Shown: one piece after another, positions 45,275 through 54,960 of the stretch
How positions within the stretch are numbered: the first letter of the stretch is position 1
Layout of the letters: the number at the start of each line of letters is the position of its first letter
Assembly (NCBI GenBank): GCA_037046615.1
Contig: JBAOHD010000014.1
Span: 62,001 to 126,000 of the forward strand
Length of the DNA: 64,000 nucleotides
DNA from: Phosphoribacter sp037046615
GTDB taxonomy: Bacteria; Actinomycetota; Actinomycetes; Actinomycetales; Dermatophilaceae
Reading direction: 5' to 3'
Made by a program: the position numbers and the translations under genes
The notes under the pieces: model-generated
Databases searched by the model: none
What the model was told of the DNA's origin: nothing
What the model saw: the letters and a program-made list of their open reading frames with translations, nothing else

Positions 45275-46108
45275 GTGACAGAGCCCGCAGCCGTGTATGC
45301 CGCGTTGCTGACGATGCCGCAGGTGCACGCCGTGGGGGCCGAGAGTGCGACGACGCTCGTCGGGCACGTCGCGCCTTTCACACCCCTCCAATCCATCACG
45401 CGCGCCGACGACATCCGCAGGGCCTTCAACGCCGAAGGCCTAGAGGAGTTCACTGGCCCGGGCGGGACGGCATACCTCCTGGTCTTTCCCCAGGCGCCGC
45501 TCATGCGCTTCGCGAACCCGACGACCCGACGCGGACCGGACCGGCCGAGCTTCCCCTCGGGATTTTTGCGTCTGGAGCACGACATCGCACCCGTGTGGTG
45601 GCTCGAGTTGACGCGCGTGCCCATCGGATCAGTGGTGTGGCGGCTCACCGTCGACGGTGGGCAGCCGTTCGGCGATGCGGCATACCGTGGTCTCGCGCGC
45701 GGCTGGGAGGGTTCTCGTGGCTACCTTCCGCCGACCGGCCTGTTCGGACCACGAGCAAGGTGGCGGGGAGGCGAGTTCATCGCGGCGTTCACGGCGGACG
45801 GTGTCGAAATCCTTTCCCCTACGCAACACCCGGGCACGCAAGAGGTCCGTCCCGGGGTGTGGCAGGCAGTGGTCCCGCGGGGCGAAGTCGACGAGATCTT
45901 CGAGCTCGAGCTCGCGGCACGCTGGCACGACCAGGCGGTGCGAGTCCTCGACAGTAACGGCGGCCGCGTGCGGCTTCTGCTGCCGGACCCCGACGCCGCC
46001 ACCGCCGCGGCGCTCGGAGCGAGCGAGGTCAGTCCCGGGGTCTGGCAGGTCATCACCGATCGCAGTTCCTTGAGTAACGTGACCGGCGTCGAGCTGCAGG
46101 TGAGCTGA
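45275..46108 (+). CDS. Island protein with two EVxPGVWQ modules, unknown function
   Basis: A 277-residue protein with a repeated C-terminal element: QEVRPGVWQAVVPRGEVDE and SEVSPGVWQVITDRSSL, each followed by a beta-rich segment. The first 110 residues contain LVFPQAPLMRFANPTTRRGPD. GTG at 45275 follows GGGAGAA, preferred over ATG 45245. No family recognised. The position after two TNT genes suggests a role in immunity or toxin handling. Confidence 0.6.
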   Translation: MTEPAAVYAALLTMPQVHAVGAESATTLVGHVAPFTPLQSITRADDIRRAFNAEGLEEFTGPGGTAYLLVFPQAPLMRFANPTTRRGPDRPSFPSGFLRLEHDIAPVWWLELTRVPIGSVVWRLTVDGGQPFGDAAYRGLARGWEGSRGYLPPTGLFGPRARWRGGEFIAAFTADGVEILSPTQHPGTQEVRPGVWQAVVPRGEVDEIFELELAARWHDQAVRVLDSNGGRVRLLLPDPDAATAAALGASEVSPGVWQVITDRSSLSNVTGVELQVS

Positions 46109-46136
46109 CATCCCCCGTTCTGGAGGTGTGTCGCTG

Positions 46137-46370
46137 ATGGGCATTTCGAGCTATTTCGCCAAGAGTTCTGAGACTGCGCACACGGTGACCTACGGCTTCG
46201 GCGAAGACCGCGAGTCCCCGACAGACTCGCTCGTCGTCGACAAGGCGGCACTCGCTGCCGACTCGGTTTCGGGCGACCGCACCCATGGGTTCCGTGCCAC
46301 GGCGCGTGCGATCTTTCGCCGATATCGGGAGACGGGCCAGTGGCCCGCCGACGGCTCCATCGCGAGTTGA
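46137..46370 (+). CDS. Small protein, paralogue of the 42558-42791 protein
   Basis: A 77-residue protein ending RRYRETGQWPADGSIAS. ATG at 46137 with GGAGG ten bases upstream, preferred over GTG 46128 whose spacing is too short. Shares VDKA, FRATARAI-RR and TG-WP--GxxAS with the first small island protein. Last gene of the island before ligA. Confidence 0.65.
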   Translation: MGISSYFAKSSETAHTVTYGFGEDRESPTDSLVVDKAALAADSVSGDRTHGFRATARAIFRRYRETGQWPADGSIAS

Positions 46371-46390
46371 CAGCAGCCGGGCCGGTCGCC

Positions 46391-48535
46391 TCAGTCGGGT
46401 GAGCCGGTCTCCAGGAGTCTGACGAAGCCCGCCTCATCAAGGATCGGTAGACCTAACTCGCGCGCCTTAACCTCCTTGGACCCGGCACCAGGCCCGACGA
46501 CGACCCAGTCGGTGTTTTTGGAGACCGACCCACTCGCCTTGCCACCCCGAGCGATGATCGCTTCCTTGGCACCATCGCGGCTGAATCCCTCGAGCGACCC
46601 AGTGACGACGACGGTCTTTCCCTCGAGAGTCCGCGCGACCGACCCGTCGCGCTCGTCGATCATCCGCACTCCCGCGGCTGCCCAGCGGTCGATGACCTCG
46701 CGGTGCCAGTCCTCAGTCTCCGAGTCGAACCACTCCCGCACCGACGCGGCGATGACCGCGCCGACGCCGTCGACCTGCGCCAGCTCCTCGACAGACGCCT
46801 GACGTATGCCGTCCATCGACCCGAAGTGCGTCGCCAGCGCGCGGGCCGCAGTCGGGCCGACGTGCCGGATCGACAGCGCGACGAGGACCCGCCACAGCGG
46901 CTGCGCCTTGGCCTTGTCGAGCTCGACGAGCAGTCGCTCGCCGACTGCCGACAGGATGCGACCGTCGACGACCTGCTGCGGGTCATCGGTCTTGCGGGCC
47001 AGGCGGGTAAACAGCGGCACCCGCGACAAGGTGGCTCGATCGAGCTCAAAGAGCGCGGCCTCGTTGTCGATCACCCCGCTCGCCAACAGGGCGATGGCGC
47101 CCTCCCACCCGAGGGCCTCGATATCGAGCGCCCCGCGAGAGGCGAGCCCGTAGATCCGCTCACGCAACTGCGATGGGCACGAGCGCGAATTGGGACACCG
47201 GATGTCCTTGTCGCCATCCTTCGCCGGAGCCAGAAGGCTGCCGCAGGCCGGGCAGTGAGTCGGCATGACCCACTCCGTTTGCGTGCCGTCGCGCAGGGCC
47301 ACCACCGGCCCGACAATCTCTGGGATGACATCGCCGGCCTTGCGAAGCACGACGGTGTCGCCGACGAGCAGTCCCTTGCGGGCGACCTCGCCGGCATTGT
47401 GCAGCGTGGCGTTTTCGACGGTTGACCCGCTCACGAGGACAGGCGTCATGACGCCGTAGGGGGTGACCCGGCCGGTGCGTCCCACGTTGACCTCGATCCG
47501 CAGGAGCGTCGTCGTCACCTCTTCGGGCGGGAACTTGTAGGCCACCGCCCAGCGCGGAGCGCGTGACGTCTCGCCGAGGGCTCGCTGGGCCGCGGTCTCG
47601 TCGACCTTGACGACAACACCGTCGATCTCGTGCTCCCAGTCGTGCCGATGGGCCGCCACCTCAGCGATGAACTCCTCGACTGCCGTCTGGGAATCGACAA
47701 CTCGCACGCGGGGGGACACCGGCAGCCCCCATGCGGCGAGCGCGGCATACGCCTCGCTTTGGCGCGCGATCTCGAAGCCCTCCCGCGCACCGATCCCGTG
47801 GACCACGAGCCGCAGCGGCCGGCTGGCGGTCACCCGGGGATCCTTCTGACGCAAGGAGCCCGCAGCGGCATTGCGGGGATTGGCGAAGGGCGCCTTGCCG
47901 GCGGCGACGAGGGACGCGTTGAGCTCCTCGAAGGCGGCGACCGGGAAGTAGACCTCACCGCGCACCTCGACGAGCGTCGGGATGGCCTCGCCGCGCAGGC
48001 GCATCGGCACTCCCGTAATCGTGCGGACATTGAGCGTGACGTCCTCACCGGTGCGTCCGTCGCCGCGGGTCACCGCGTGGGTGAGGAGACCGTCGTCATA
48101 GCGGAGGTTGATCGCGAGGCCATCGACCTTGAGCTCGACGAGGAAGTGGAACGCCTGCCCGGGCTCCCCCACCTCCCGCGTCACCCGGCCGACCCAGGAC
48201 TGGAGTTCCTCCGGGGAGAAGACGTTGTCGAGGCTCATCATCCGCGAGACGTGAGCCACCGGCTCGAAACCCGTCGCGAAGGCCGGTGCGCCAACCTGTT
48301 GGCTCGGGCTGTCTGGGGTCGCAAGCCCGGAGTGCGCGGTCTCGAGGGCGACCAGCGCGCGCATGAGTGCGTCGTATTCTCCGTCGCTGATCGTCGGGGC
48401 GTCCTTGACGTGATAGGCGAACTGGTGCCCACGGATCCGCTCGGCCAACGACTCCCACTCATGCCGGACCTCCGGGGGTATGCCGCCGGGCAGGTCAGAG
48501 GTCCCAGTCATCGCCACGGCGTCATCTTGCCGCAT
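46391..48535 (-). CDS. ligA: NAD-dependent DNA ligase
   Basis: A 714-residue essential replicative ligase: Ia/adenylation domain with the adenylated Lys136 (VELKVDGLAINL), OB fold, four-Cys zinc finger (HCPACGS...CPNSRSCPSQ), helix-hairpin-helix region, and C-terminal BRCT (LEGKTVVVTGSLEGFSRDGA). The start is uncertain: ATG 48535 has no clear Shine-Dalgarno; ATG 48511 is an alternative. The frame is intact, in contrast to the ilv genes. Confidence 0.96.
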   Translation of the reverse strand: MRQDDAVAMTGTSDLPGGIPPEVRHEWESLAERIRGHQFAYHVKDAPTISDGEYDALMRALVALETAHSGLATPDSPSQQVGAPAFATGFEPVAHVSRMMSLDNVFSPEELQSWVGRVTREVGEPGQAFHFLVELKVDGLAINLRYDDGLLTHAVTRGDGRTGEDVTLNVRTITGVPMRLRGEAIPTLVEVRGEVYFPVAAFEELNASLVAAGKAPFANPRNAAAGSLRQKDPRVTASRPLRLVVHGIGAREGFEIARQSEAYAALAAWGLPVSPRVRVVDSQTAVEEFIAEVAAHRHDWEHEIDGVVVKVDETAAQRALGETSRAPRWAVAYKFPPEEVTTTLLRIEVNVGRTGRVTPYGVMTPVLVSGSTVENATLHNAGEVARKGLLVGDTVVLRKAGDVIPEIVGPVVALRDGTQTEWVMPTHCPACGSLLAPAKDGDKDIRCPNSRSCPSQLRERIYGLASRGALDIEALGWEGAIALLASGVIDNEAALFELDRATLSRVPLFTRLARKTDDPQQVVDGRILSAVGERLLVELDKAKAQPLWRVLVALSIRHVGPTAARALATHFGSMDGIRQASVEELAQVDGVGAVIAASVREWFDSETEDWHREVIDRWAAAGVRMIDERDGSVARTLEGKTVVVTGSLEGFSRDGAKEAIIARGGKASGSVSKNTDWVVVGPGAGSKEVKARELGLPILDEAGFVRLLETGSPD

Positions 48536-48698
48536 AGGTAAGCGCGGTCGGCATACGATGCCGATGTGAAAGCTGCCCGGGCTGAGAGACCTCGACCGCG
48601 GACACCGTCTGAATCTTCGATGACGGCCAGATGACCACCGGGACGATGGCCCAGAGCAACACGGGCGTCTGGAGAGACTGTGGTCCGGGAGGAGGGCG

Positions 48699-49118
48699 AT
48701 GAAGGCTTATGGATTCTTCGAAGACCTGCCCCACGGTCTGACGGGCAGCGGAAAGTTGGTCGCCCACAGGAGGGACGTCGTGCCGTGCGAGGCCCGTCCG
48801 TGCGTTGCGAGCTACCTGCGCAACGCCTACACGGTGGCTGCGACCTCGGCGATGGCCGACGATGGTTTGAACCCAGAGAGGACACGCATTTCGCCGATCA
48901 ACCTGAAGACGGATGGCGAGTTCGTGTGGCCGGAAGATCTCGCCTATTACGTCGAGACCTACGGTCTTGAGTTGCCCCTTGACCTGCTCGAACGGACCCG
49001 CTCGTGCACGCCGCCCGATCTGACTCCAGACCGCGTGGCTGCGGTCCGGGCCTGGGTCATGTCGGGCATGCACGACGACGACGTAGCAGGCGAGGCGGCT
49101 GACTGGAGCGTTCGCTGA
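48699..49118 (+). CDS. Hypothetical protein, possible immunity protein
   Basis: A 139-residue soluble protein: MKAYGFFEDLPHGLTGSG, then VASYLRNAYTVAATSAM and LKTDGEFVWPEDLAYYVETYGLELP. ATG at 48699 with GGAGGAGG four bases upstream. The D-G-E-(F/W)-x-W-P-x-D-L-x-Y-Y-V pattern is reminiscent of small actinobacterial proteins found near polymorphic toxins, but I cannot assign a family. Confidence 0.55.
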   Translation: MKAYGFFEDLPHGLTGSGKLVAHRRDVVPCEARPCVASYLRNAYTVAATSAMADDGLNPERTRISPINLKTDGEFVWPEDLAYYVETYGLELPLDLLERTRSCTPPDLTPDRVAAVRAWVMSGMHDDDVAGEAADWSVR

Positions 49119-49421
49119 GGGTGTGTTCGAGAGTGCATCGGGTCGACGAGGCTCCCACCTGAGAGGGTGGTCGCGAGGCGGCGCACCCGTTTCGCCCTCC
49201 CCGCCGGATGAAGGCCGGAATAGGTGAGTCGCGTGGTGTTGGCCGGAGCGTTGCCGAAAGCCGGGCGCAGATGCCGAATCACGGACGCAACAGTCGCCTC
49301 ATGAGTTGCCACCCTTTCGCTCCACATTCCGAGCCGAACTTGCATCACGACCAGACGTGGCAGAAACTGACTCAGGGCAGATTGGGCTGACCCCATCGAA
49401 GCTGTCTGGGGGCGCCCTCGA
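49119..49421. other. 303-base gap with no recognised gene
   Basis: Between the hypothetical protein and the L,D-transpeptidase. A minus-strand open frame crosses it but runs through the plus-strand gene at 48699 and has no family features. No hairpin, tRNA or repeat stands out. Confidence 0.5.
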
Positions 49422-50716
49422 ATGTCTCACCGGTATTTCACGTCCAGACCCACGTATCGCCGGATCGGTCTTGCCGTCGCCACTGCGCTCGTGTGCGCGC
49501 TGGCCGCCTCCTGCACCACGTCGACCGGTATGCCGGATAGCGCGACCGGGGCCGCGTCGGGACCCACCTCCGGCCCCTCGAGTCCGGATGCCGCCGCGGC
49601 CCCGGCTGCTGACGTCGCCCTGACCGCCAATGTCGCGACCGACACTCCTGTGCCGGTGGACACGGTCGTCACCGTCGCAGCGGCCAACGGCAGCGTCACA
49701 GATGTCGTCCTCGACTACACGGATCCGAAACTCGGCAAGGTCAAGGTCGAAGGCGAGCTCGCCCCCGACGGGACGACCTGGAAGGCTCGCTCACTCCTGG
49801 AACCGGCGACGACCTACTCCATCTCCATGACCGGGCAAAACGTCGACGGCAAGCCTCAGACGAAGACCATGACGTTCAACACCGTCAAGCTCTCGAAAAG
49901 CAGGAGATCAGCGCAACCCTGACCGCCAACGGCGCGACCGTCGGCGTGGCCATGCCGGTCGTCGTCCGGTTCAGCGCACCGGTCACCGACCGGGCCTCGT
50001 TCGAGAAGCGCATGTCCGTCACGAGCGTCCCGTCTCAACCGGGCGGGTGGGCCTGGGTCAGCAATAGTGAGATCCATTACCGCCCCGTTTCCTACTGGAC
50101 CCCTGGCACCAAGGTTGCCGTCGATATCGATATCAACGGTGTCAGCGCCGGCAATGGCAACTTCGGACAGAAATCAGTCAAGGGCGGCTTCACCGTCGGG
50201 TATTCGCTCATCATGAAAGCCGATCTGGCAGCCCACCAGATGACTGTCGTCAAGGACGGCCAGGTCATCCGCACGATTCCGATTTCTGGTGGCCGGCCGG
50301 GGATGGAAACGCGCAGTGGCACCAAGGTCATCATCGAAAAGAACGCCGAAGTCATCATGGATGCGGCGACGACCGGTGTCCCGGTGGGCAGCCCGGGCTA
50401 CTACCGCACCAACGTCAAGTGGGCGATGCGGGAAACGTGGTCGGGCGAGTACGTCCACGCGGCGCCCTGGGCCGACGCCAGCCACGGCAAGGCCAACGTC
50501 AGCCACGGCTGCATCGGGATGACGACAGCCAACGCCAAATGGCTTTTCGATCTCGCCAAGGTCGGCGACCCCGTCGTCGTCACCGGCACCCGCCGCCCGC
50601 TCGACCGTGGAAACGGGTGGACCGACTGGAACATCTCGTTCGAGGAGTTCAAGAAAGGTTCTGCCCTCAACGGGAGCGCAAGCACGGCGGAAGCGACCGC
50701 GACCAAGGCCGCCTGA
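49422..50716 (+). CDS. L,D-transpeptidase lipoprotein (one frame break)
   Basis: About 430 residues. N-terminal lipoprotein signal with lipobox LAAS-C, a Pro/Ser/Ala linker, an Ig-like domain (about 60-160), then the YkuD catalytic domain with HAAPWADASHGKANVSHGCIGM (catalytic Cys in SHGC). It would form 3-3 peptidoglycan cross-links, like mycobacterial Ldt proteins. A shift near 49900 breaks the frame between TFNTVKLS and QEISATLTANG. ATG at 49422. Confidence 0.88.
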
Positions 50717-50722
50717 GCAAAC

Positions 50723-51724
50723 TCAGTCCTGGGCGCGTGCGGCCAGACGTCGGGCAACATCGATGACCTGACGCTGCCGCGCAATCGCGTCTGCTGGCGC
50801 GCACCCTGCCAACCCGCAGGCGGGCGTGACCGTCACCCCCGCGAGATCGCTGCGGCTCAGGCCGATTCGATCCCACATCTGCGAAACGTCCTGGGCCACA
50901 CGACGATCGGTGACTTCGGAGGCGGTGGGGAGGCACCCGGCATACAGGTCAATGCCGTCCTCCAGCGCGACCGCGACTCCCTCCCAGCCCCGGGGGGTGA
51001 GCAGCGTGGTGTCGAGGGCCAGGCCGCCGGCGCCGCTCGCTCGCAGGACCGGCAACGGCGGGTATGCCGCACAACAGTGGACGACCGTGGGCCGCTCCCC
51101 CGCTGCCGCGACGACGGTGCGCAGGACACCGATGGCTGTCTGCGGGTCGACGGGCGCCAGGCGGCCAAAGCCCGACGCAGTCGGGAGCTCACCGGCGAGG
51201 ACGGCCGGGAGGGAGGGCTCGTCGTATTGGACGACCAGCTCGGCGCCGGGCACGAGCCGGCGCACCTGAGAGACGAGGTCGCGGACACCTTCGGCGAGTG
51301 ACTCGCCGAGGTCACGCACTGCGCCGTCGTCGATGACCACGCGCTCACCACGATGGAGCATGATCCCTGCGGCGAGGGTCCACGGACCGGCGATGGCGAT
51401 CTTCAGGGGTCCCAGATAGCCGTCGTAGAGCTCGGCAAGGACGTCGAGGTCTTCACGCCAGAAGGCCTGCGTCCGGGCCAGGTCGCCGCCAGGACGGTCG
51501 ACCAGACGCCAACCAGCCGGCTGAAGGTCCACGGGGAGGTCGACGAGCAGGCCGGCTGTCCGGCCGACGAGGTCGCCACCGGGTCCTCGTGCCGGGAGTT
51601 CGGGAAGGTAGGGAAGGCCCGTCACGCCGTCGGCGTCGAGGCCGGCCAGCAGGTCTCGGACGACCGACGTCGCCTCCCGCATATCGAGGCCCGGCCACGA
51701 TCCGATCCCGCTCGCACGTGTCAC
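50723..51724 (-). CDS. MetE-like (cobalamin-independent methionine synthase C-terminal) protein
   Basis: A 333-residue UROD/MetE-fold protein: IGSWPGLDMREATSVV, PLKIAIAGPWTLAA, YDEPSLPAVLAG, VVHCCAAYPPLPVL (zinc ligands H, C) and TPACGLAGCAP (C). It is shorter than MetE, lacking the N-terminal half, and corresponds to the conserved actinobacterial gene between ligA and mnmA (Rv3015c, from memory). Possible core methionine synthase or unrelated methyltransferase. GTG at 51724, 10 bases after the mnmA stop. Confidence 0.82.
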   Translation of the reverse strand: MTRASGIGSWPGLDMREATSVVRDLLAGLDADGVTGLPYLPELPARGPGGDLVGRTAGLLVDLPVDLQPAGWRLVDRPGGDLARTQAFWREDLDVLAELYDGYLGPLKIAIAGPWTLAAGIMLHRGERVVIDDGAVRDLGESLAEGVRDLVSQVRRLVPGAELVVQYDEPSLPAVLAGELPTASGFGRLAPVDPQTAIGVLRTVVAAAGERPTVVHCCAAYPPLPVLRASGAGGLALDTTLLTPRGWEGVAVALEDGIDLYAGCLPTASEVTDRRVAQDVSQMWDRIGLSRSDLAGVTVTPACGLAGCAPADAIARQRQVIDVARRLAARAQD

Positions 51725-51734
51725 TTGCGCGAGC

Positions 51735-52817
51735 CTAGCGACTGGTGGCGCTGATGGTGCCGGAGCCCACGACCCGGGTGCCGTCGTAGAGCACGACACT
51801 CTGCCCGGATGCCACGCCGCGCTGCGGCTCATCCAGGGTGACGACGAGACGACGGTCTGGCCCGTCGGTCATGGTCACCTCGGCAGGCAACTCCGCGCCG
51901 TGAGCCCGGATCTGCACCCCGAATCGAGCCTGACCAGCCGGAGGCTCTCCACACCAGCGGACATGGTCGGCGTCGATGACCCGGATGCCGAGCAAATCCG
52001 AGGGGGCGACGACGACGACATTTCGCGTCACATCGACGGATTGGACATAGCGGGGTTGACCATCCCTGGCAGGCCGGGACAGGTGAAGGCCGCGGCGTTG
52101 CCCGACGGTGTATCCCACGGCTCCGTCATGACGGCCGACGACCGTGCCGGCCTCGTCGACGATGTCGCCGGACTCGCTCGGGACCCGCGCCCGAAGCCAC
52201 CCGAGGGTGTCGCCGTCGGGGATGAAACAGATGTCATGAGAGTCGGGCTTGCGCGCCACGGCGAAGCCCCGGGCCGCGGCTTCAGACCGCACCTCAGCCT
52301 TGGTCGAGTCGCCGAGGGGGAAGAACGACCGCGCCAACTGTTCGGCATTGAGCACGCCAAGGACGTAGGACTGGTCTTTGGCCAGGTCCACCGCCCGGTG
52401 GAGTTCGCGGCCGGAGGGGCCGTCCACGATGCGGGCGTAATGCCCCGTCGCGACGGCATCGAAACCCAAGGCGAGCGCCTTGTCGAGCAGGGCATGGAAC
52501 TTGATCCGCTCATTGCACCGCAGGCACGGATTGGGGGTGCGGCCGGCGGCATACTCGGCGACGAAGTCGTCGACGACCTCGTGCCGGAATTGCCGAGCGA
52601 GGTCCCAGACGTAAAACGGGATCCCGAGCCGGTCTGCGACCCGGCGGGCGTCGCCGGCGTCCTCGATGGTGCAGCACCCGCGGGCCGTCTCCCGAAGGAC
52701 GCTCGCCTTCTGCGCCAACGCGAGGTGCACCCCCACGACCTCATGGCCCGCGTCGAGCATCCGGGCGGCACACACCGCCGAATCGACCCCGCCGCTCATC
52801 GCCGCGACGACCCGCAT
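51735..52817 (-). CDS. mnmA: tRNA-specific 2-thiouridylase
   Basis: About 360 residues. PP-loop SGGVDS (residues 8-13), NPCLRCNERIKF (catalytic Cys), ATGHYARI and DSHDICFIPDGDT (second Cys). It thiolates U34 of tRNA-Glu, Gln and Lys. ATG at 52817 overlaps the iscS stop (TGATG), coupling it to its sulfur donor; a GTG one codon upstream is an alternative. Confidence 0.95.
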   Translation of the reverse strand: MRVVAAMSGGVDSAVCAARMLDAGHEVVGVHLALAQKASVLRETARGCCTIEDAGDARRVADRLGIPFYVWDLARQFRHEVVDDFVAEYAAGRTPNPCLRCNERIKFHALLDKALALGFDAVATGHYARIVDGPSGRELHRAVDLAKDQSYVLGVLNAEQLARSFFPLGDSTKAEVRSEAAARGFAVARKPDSHDICFIPDGDTLGWLRARVPSESGDIVDEAGTVVGRHDGAVGYTVGQRRGLHLSRPARDGQPRYVQSVDVTRNVVVVAPSDLLGIRVIDADHVRWCGEPPAGQARFGVQIRAHGAELPAEVTMTDGPDRRLVVTLDEPQRGVASGQSVVLYDGTRVVGSGTISATSR

Positions 52818-54001
52818 CACGCCGTCCCCGCTGCGCGGCGCGCTCGGTCCACCGCCGCGGGCAGGGCGGCAAGGAACGCCGCGACGTCACCATCGGTCGT
52901 CGTGTGGCCACAGGTCACCCGCAAGGCTCCCCGCGCGGCCGTCTCGTCGAGCCCCATCGCGAGCAGGACATGGCTCGGCTGAGGCACGCCAGCCTGACAC
53001 GCAGATCCGGTCGAGCACTCGATGCCGGCGGCGTCGAGGAGGTAGAGCAGGGAGTCACCCTCACATCCGGGCACGATGAGGTGGGCGTTGCCGGGGAGAC
53101 GGTGCTCGACGTCGCCGGACTTCCACACCCCGCCCGCGACGATGCCCCGGTCGAGGGCGAGGGCACCGTCGATGATGGCGTCGCGCAACCGTGCGAGCCG
53201 GTCGGCCTCCTCGTCGACGCGCGCCACGGCATACTCCACGGCGAGCGACAGCCCGAGGACTCCCGCGGTGTCGATGGTGCCGCTGCGGATCTGCCGCTCC
53301 TGGCCGCCGCCATAGGTGAGTGGGACGAGCTCTCGCTCGCGGCGCACCAGCAGCGCACCGGTGCCCCCAGGCCCGCCGACCTTGTGCCCGCTCAAGCTGA
53401 GCGCGTCGGCTCCGCAGGCGGTCATGTCGACCGGGAGGTGCCCGACGGCCTGCACCGCATCGACGTGGAACGGGACCCCGAAGGCTTGAGCGACCTCAGC
53501 GATGGCGGGGACGTCGTTGACGGTGCCGACCTCGTTGTTGGCCCACATGACGGTCACGAGAGCCACCGACGATGGATCGGCTTCGATCGCGTCGCGCACA
53601 GCCGTGGCGTGGATCTGCCCGTCGGGATCGCTGGGGACCCAGGTCAGCGTCGCGCCGTCACGCCCTGCAAGGGCCTCGACACAGTCGAGCACCGCGTGGT
53701 GTTCGACAGCGCTCACGACGATGCGCGTGCGGCGAGGGTCCTCGTCGCGCCTGGCCCGGAAGATCCCCGTGACGGCGAGGTTGTCGGACTCGGTGCCCCC
53801 GGAGGTGAAGATCACCTCGGAGGGCCGAGCGCCGAGGGCGGCAGCCAGCCGCTCGCGGGACTCCTCGACGACGCGGCGAGCGGCACGTCCTGCGGTGTGC
53901 AAAGACGACGGGTTGCCGACGAGCCGCTGCTGCGCCGCCATCGCCTCGACCACATGGTCGTAGATGACCGTCGTCGCGGCATGGTCGAGGTAGACAGGCA
54001 C
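52817..54001 (-). CDS. iscS: Cysteine desulfurase, IscS/NifS type
   Basis: A 394-residue PLP enzyme producing persulfide sulfur. Schiff-base Lys207 (SGHKVGGP), His near 101 (VEHHAV) and catalytic Cys335 in ECSTGSACQAG. GTG at 54001. First gene of the iscS-mnmA-metE-like operon; a stand-alone desulfurase, with no iscU nearby. Confidence 0.95.
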   Translation of the reverse strand: MPVYLDHAATTVIYDHVVEAMAAQQRLVGNPSSLHTAGRAARRVVEESRERLAAALGARPSEVIFTSGGTESDNLAVTGIFRARRDEDPRRTRIVVSAVEHHAVLDCVEALAGRDGATLTWVPSDPDGQIHATAVRDAIEADPSSVALVTVMWANNEVGTVNDVPAIAEVAQAFGVPFHVDAVQAVGHLPVDMTACGADALSLSGHKVGGPGGTGALLVRRERELVPLTYGGGQERQIRSGTIDTAGVLGLSLAVEYAVARVDEEADRLARLRDAIIDGALALDRGIVAGGVWKSGDVEHRLPGNAHLIVPGCEGDSLLYLLDAAGIECSTGSACQAGVPQPSHVLLAMGLDETAARGALRVTCGHTTTDGDVAAFLAALPAAVDRARRAAGTA

Positions 54002-54108
54002 GCGGGTGATCCTACGGCGCGGACTTGGCAGGGTCGCCAGACGCCCGTAGACGGCGACAAGACTCTACGATGAGGGCCCGACCACCCTTGCCCTCCGGGA
54101 GACGTGAC

Positions 54109-54909
54109 ATGGCCGAGCCGCCCGCCCCGCACCGGCGGATCGCTGCCTTCTTCGACCTCGACGGCACTCTCATCCCGGGGTCAGCGAATATCCCCCTGGC
54201 CAAGGCAGCCTTCAAGTCAGGGTTCGTGAGCAAGCGGGAACTCGCGCTCGACCTCGCCCGCAACGTGTCCTTCATGCTGCGGGGGGCCAGCGACGACAGT
54301 TCCGCGAAGGTGCGTGACCGCATCCTGCGTGGCGTCGCGGGCCAGCCTGCCAGCAAGGTCGAAGCGATGGCCGACGGCTTCCTCGACGACCTCGTGGCGA
54401 CCATCACCCCGACGATGCGAGCGGTGCTCGACGAGCACAAGGCGATGGACCACGAACTCGTGCTCATCTCCGCCAGCCCCACCGAGATCGTCCAACGTTT
54501 CGCGGTCGCCGCGGGCATGGATTACGGCCTCGGCACGACCGGCGAGCGGGACGCCGAGGGCCGCTACACCGGCGCGCTGACCGGCCCCTTCTGTTACAAG
54601 GAGGGCAAGGCCGAGATCATCCGGGGCCTTGCCGTCGCCCACGGGTACGACCTCGAGCGGTCGTTCGCCTACTCCGACTCCATCAGTGATGCCCCGATGC
54701 TCGGCTGCGTCGGCAACCCGGTCGCTGTCAACCCCGACCACGAACTCCGCCACGCGGCCATCGAGGGCGGGTGGCGCATCATCGAGGTGGGCCGGTTGCG
54801 GGTCGGCGTCCAGTCCCTGCGTCGCGCGATCCGGTCAGCCGGGCAGGCCCCCAAGGCAGCGTGGACCAGCGGCCGGGCACGGGTCACGCGAGCCGAACCC
54901 GCCGAGTAG
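54109..54909 (+). CDS. HAD-IB family phosphatase (SerB-like)
   Basis: A 266-residue phosphatase with FFDLDGTLIPGS (D-x-D), LISASPTEI and YSDSISDAPML, and N-terminal cap features of subfamily IB. Possible phosphoserine phosphatase, but annotation of this group is unreliable. ATG at 54109 follows GGGAG; an upstream ATG (54070) next to a TACGAT -10-like box would give a leaderless, longer form. Divergent from iscS. Confidence 0.82.
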   Translation: MAEPPAPHRRIAAFFDLDGTLIPGSANIPLAKAAFKSGFVSKRELALDLARNVSFMLRGASDDSSAKVRDRILRGVAGQPASKVEAMADGFLDDLVATITPTMRAVLDEHKAMDHELVLISASPTEIVQRFAVAAGMDYGLGTTGERDAEGRYTGALTGPFCYKEGKAEIIRGLAVAHGYDLERSFAYSDSISDAPMLGCVGNPVAVNPDHELRHAAIEGGWRIIEVGRLRVGVQSLRRAIRSAGQAPKAAWTSGRARVTRAEPAE

Positions 54910-54960
54910 TCCCGGGTCATCGAGTAATCCCGAGCAAATCCCGAGCTCTCCCAGATCAGG

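Noticed and set aside
48959..49396. 146-codon minus-strand frame across the 49.1-49.4 kb gap
   Set aside because: It runs antisense through a plus-strand gene with a better Shine-Dalgarno and shows no domain features; likely a high-GC shadow frame.
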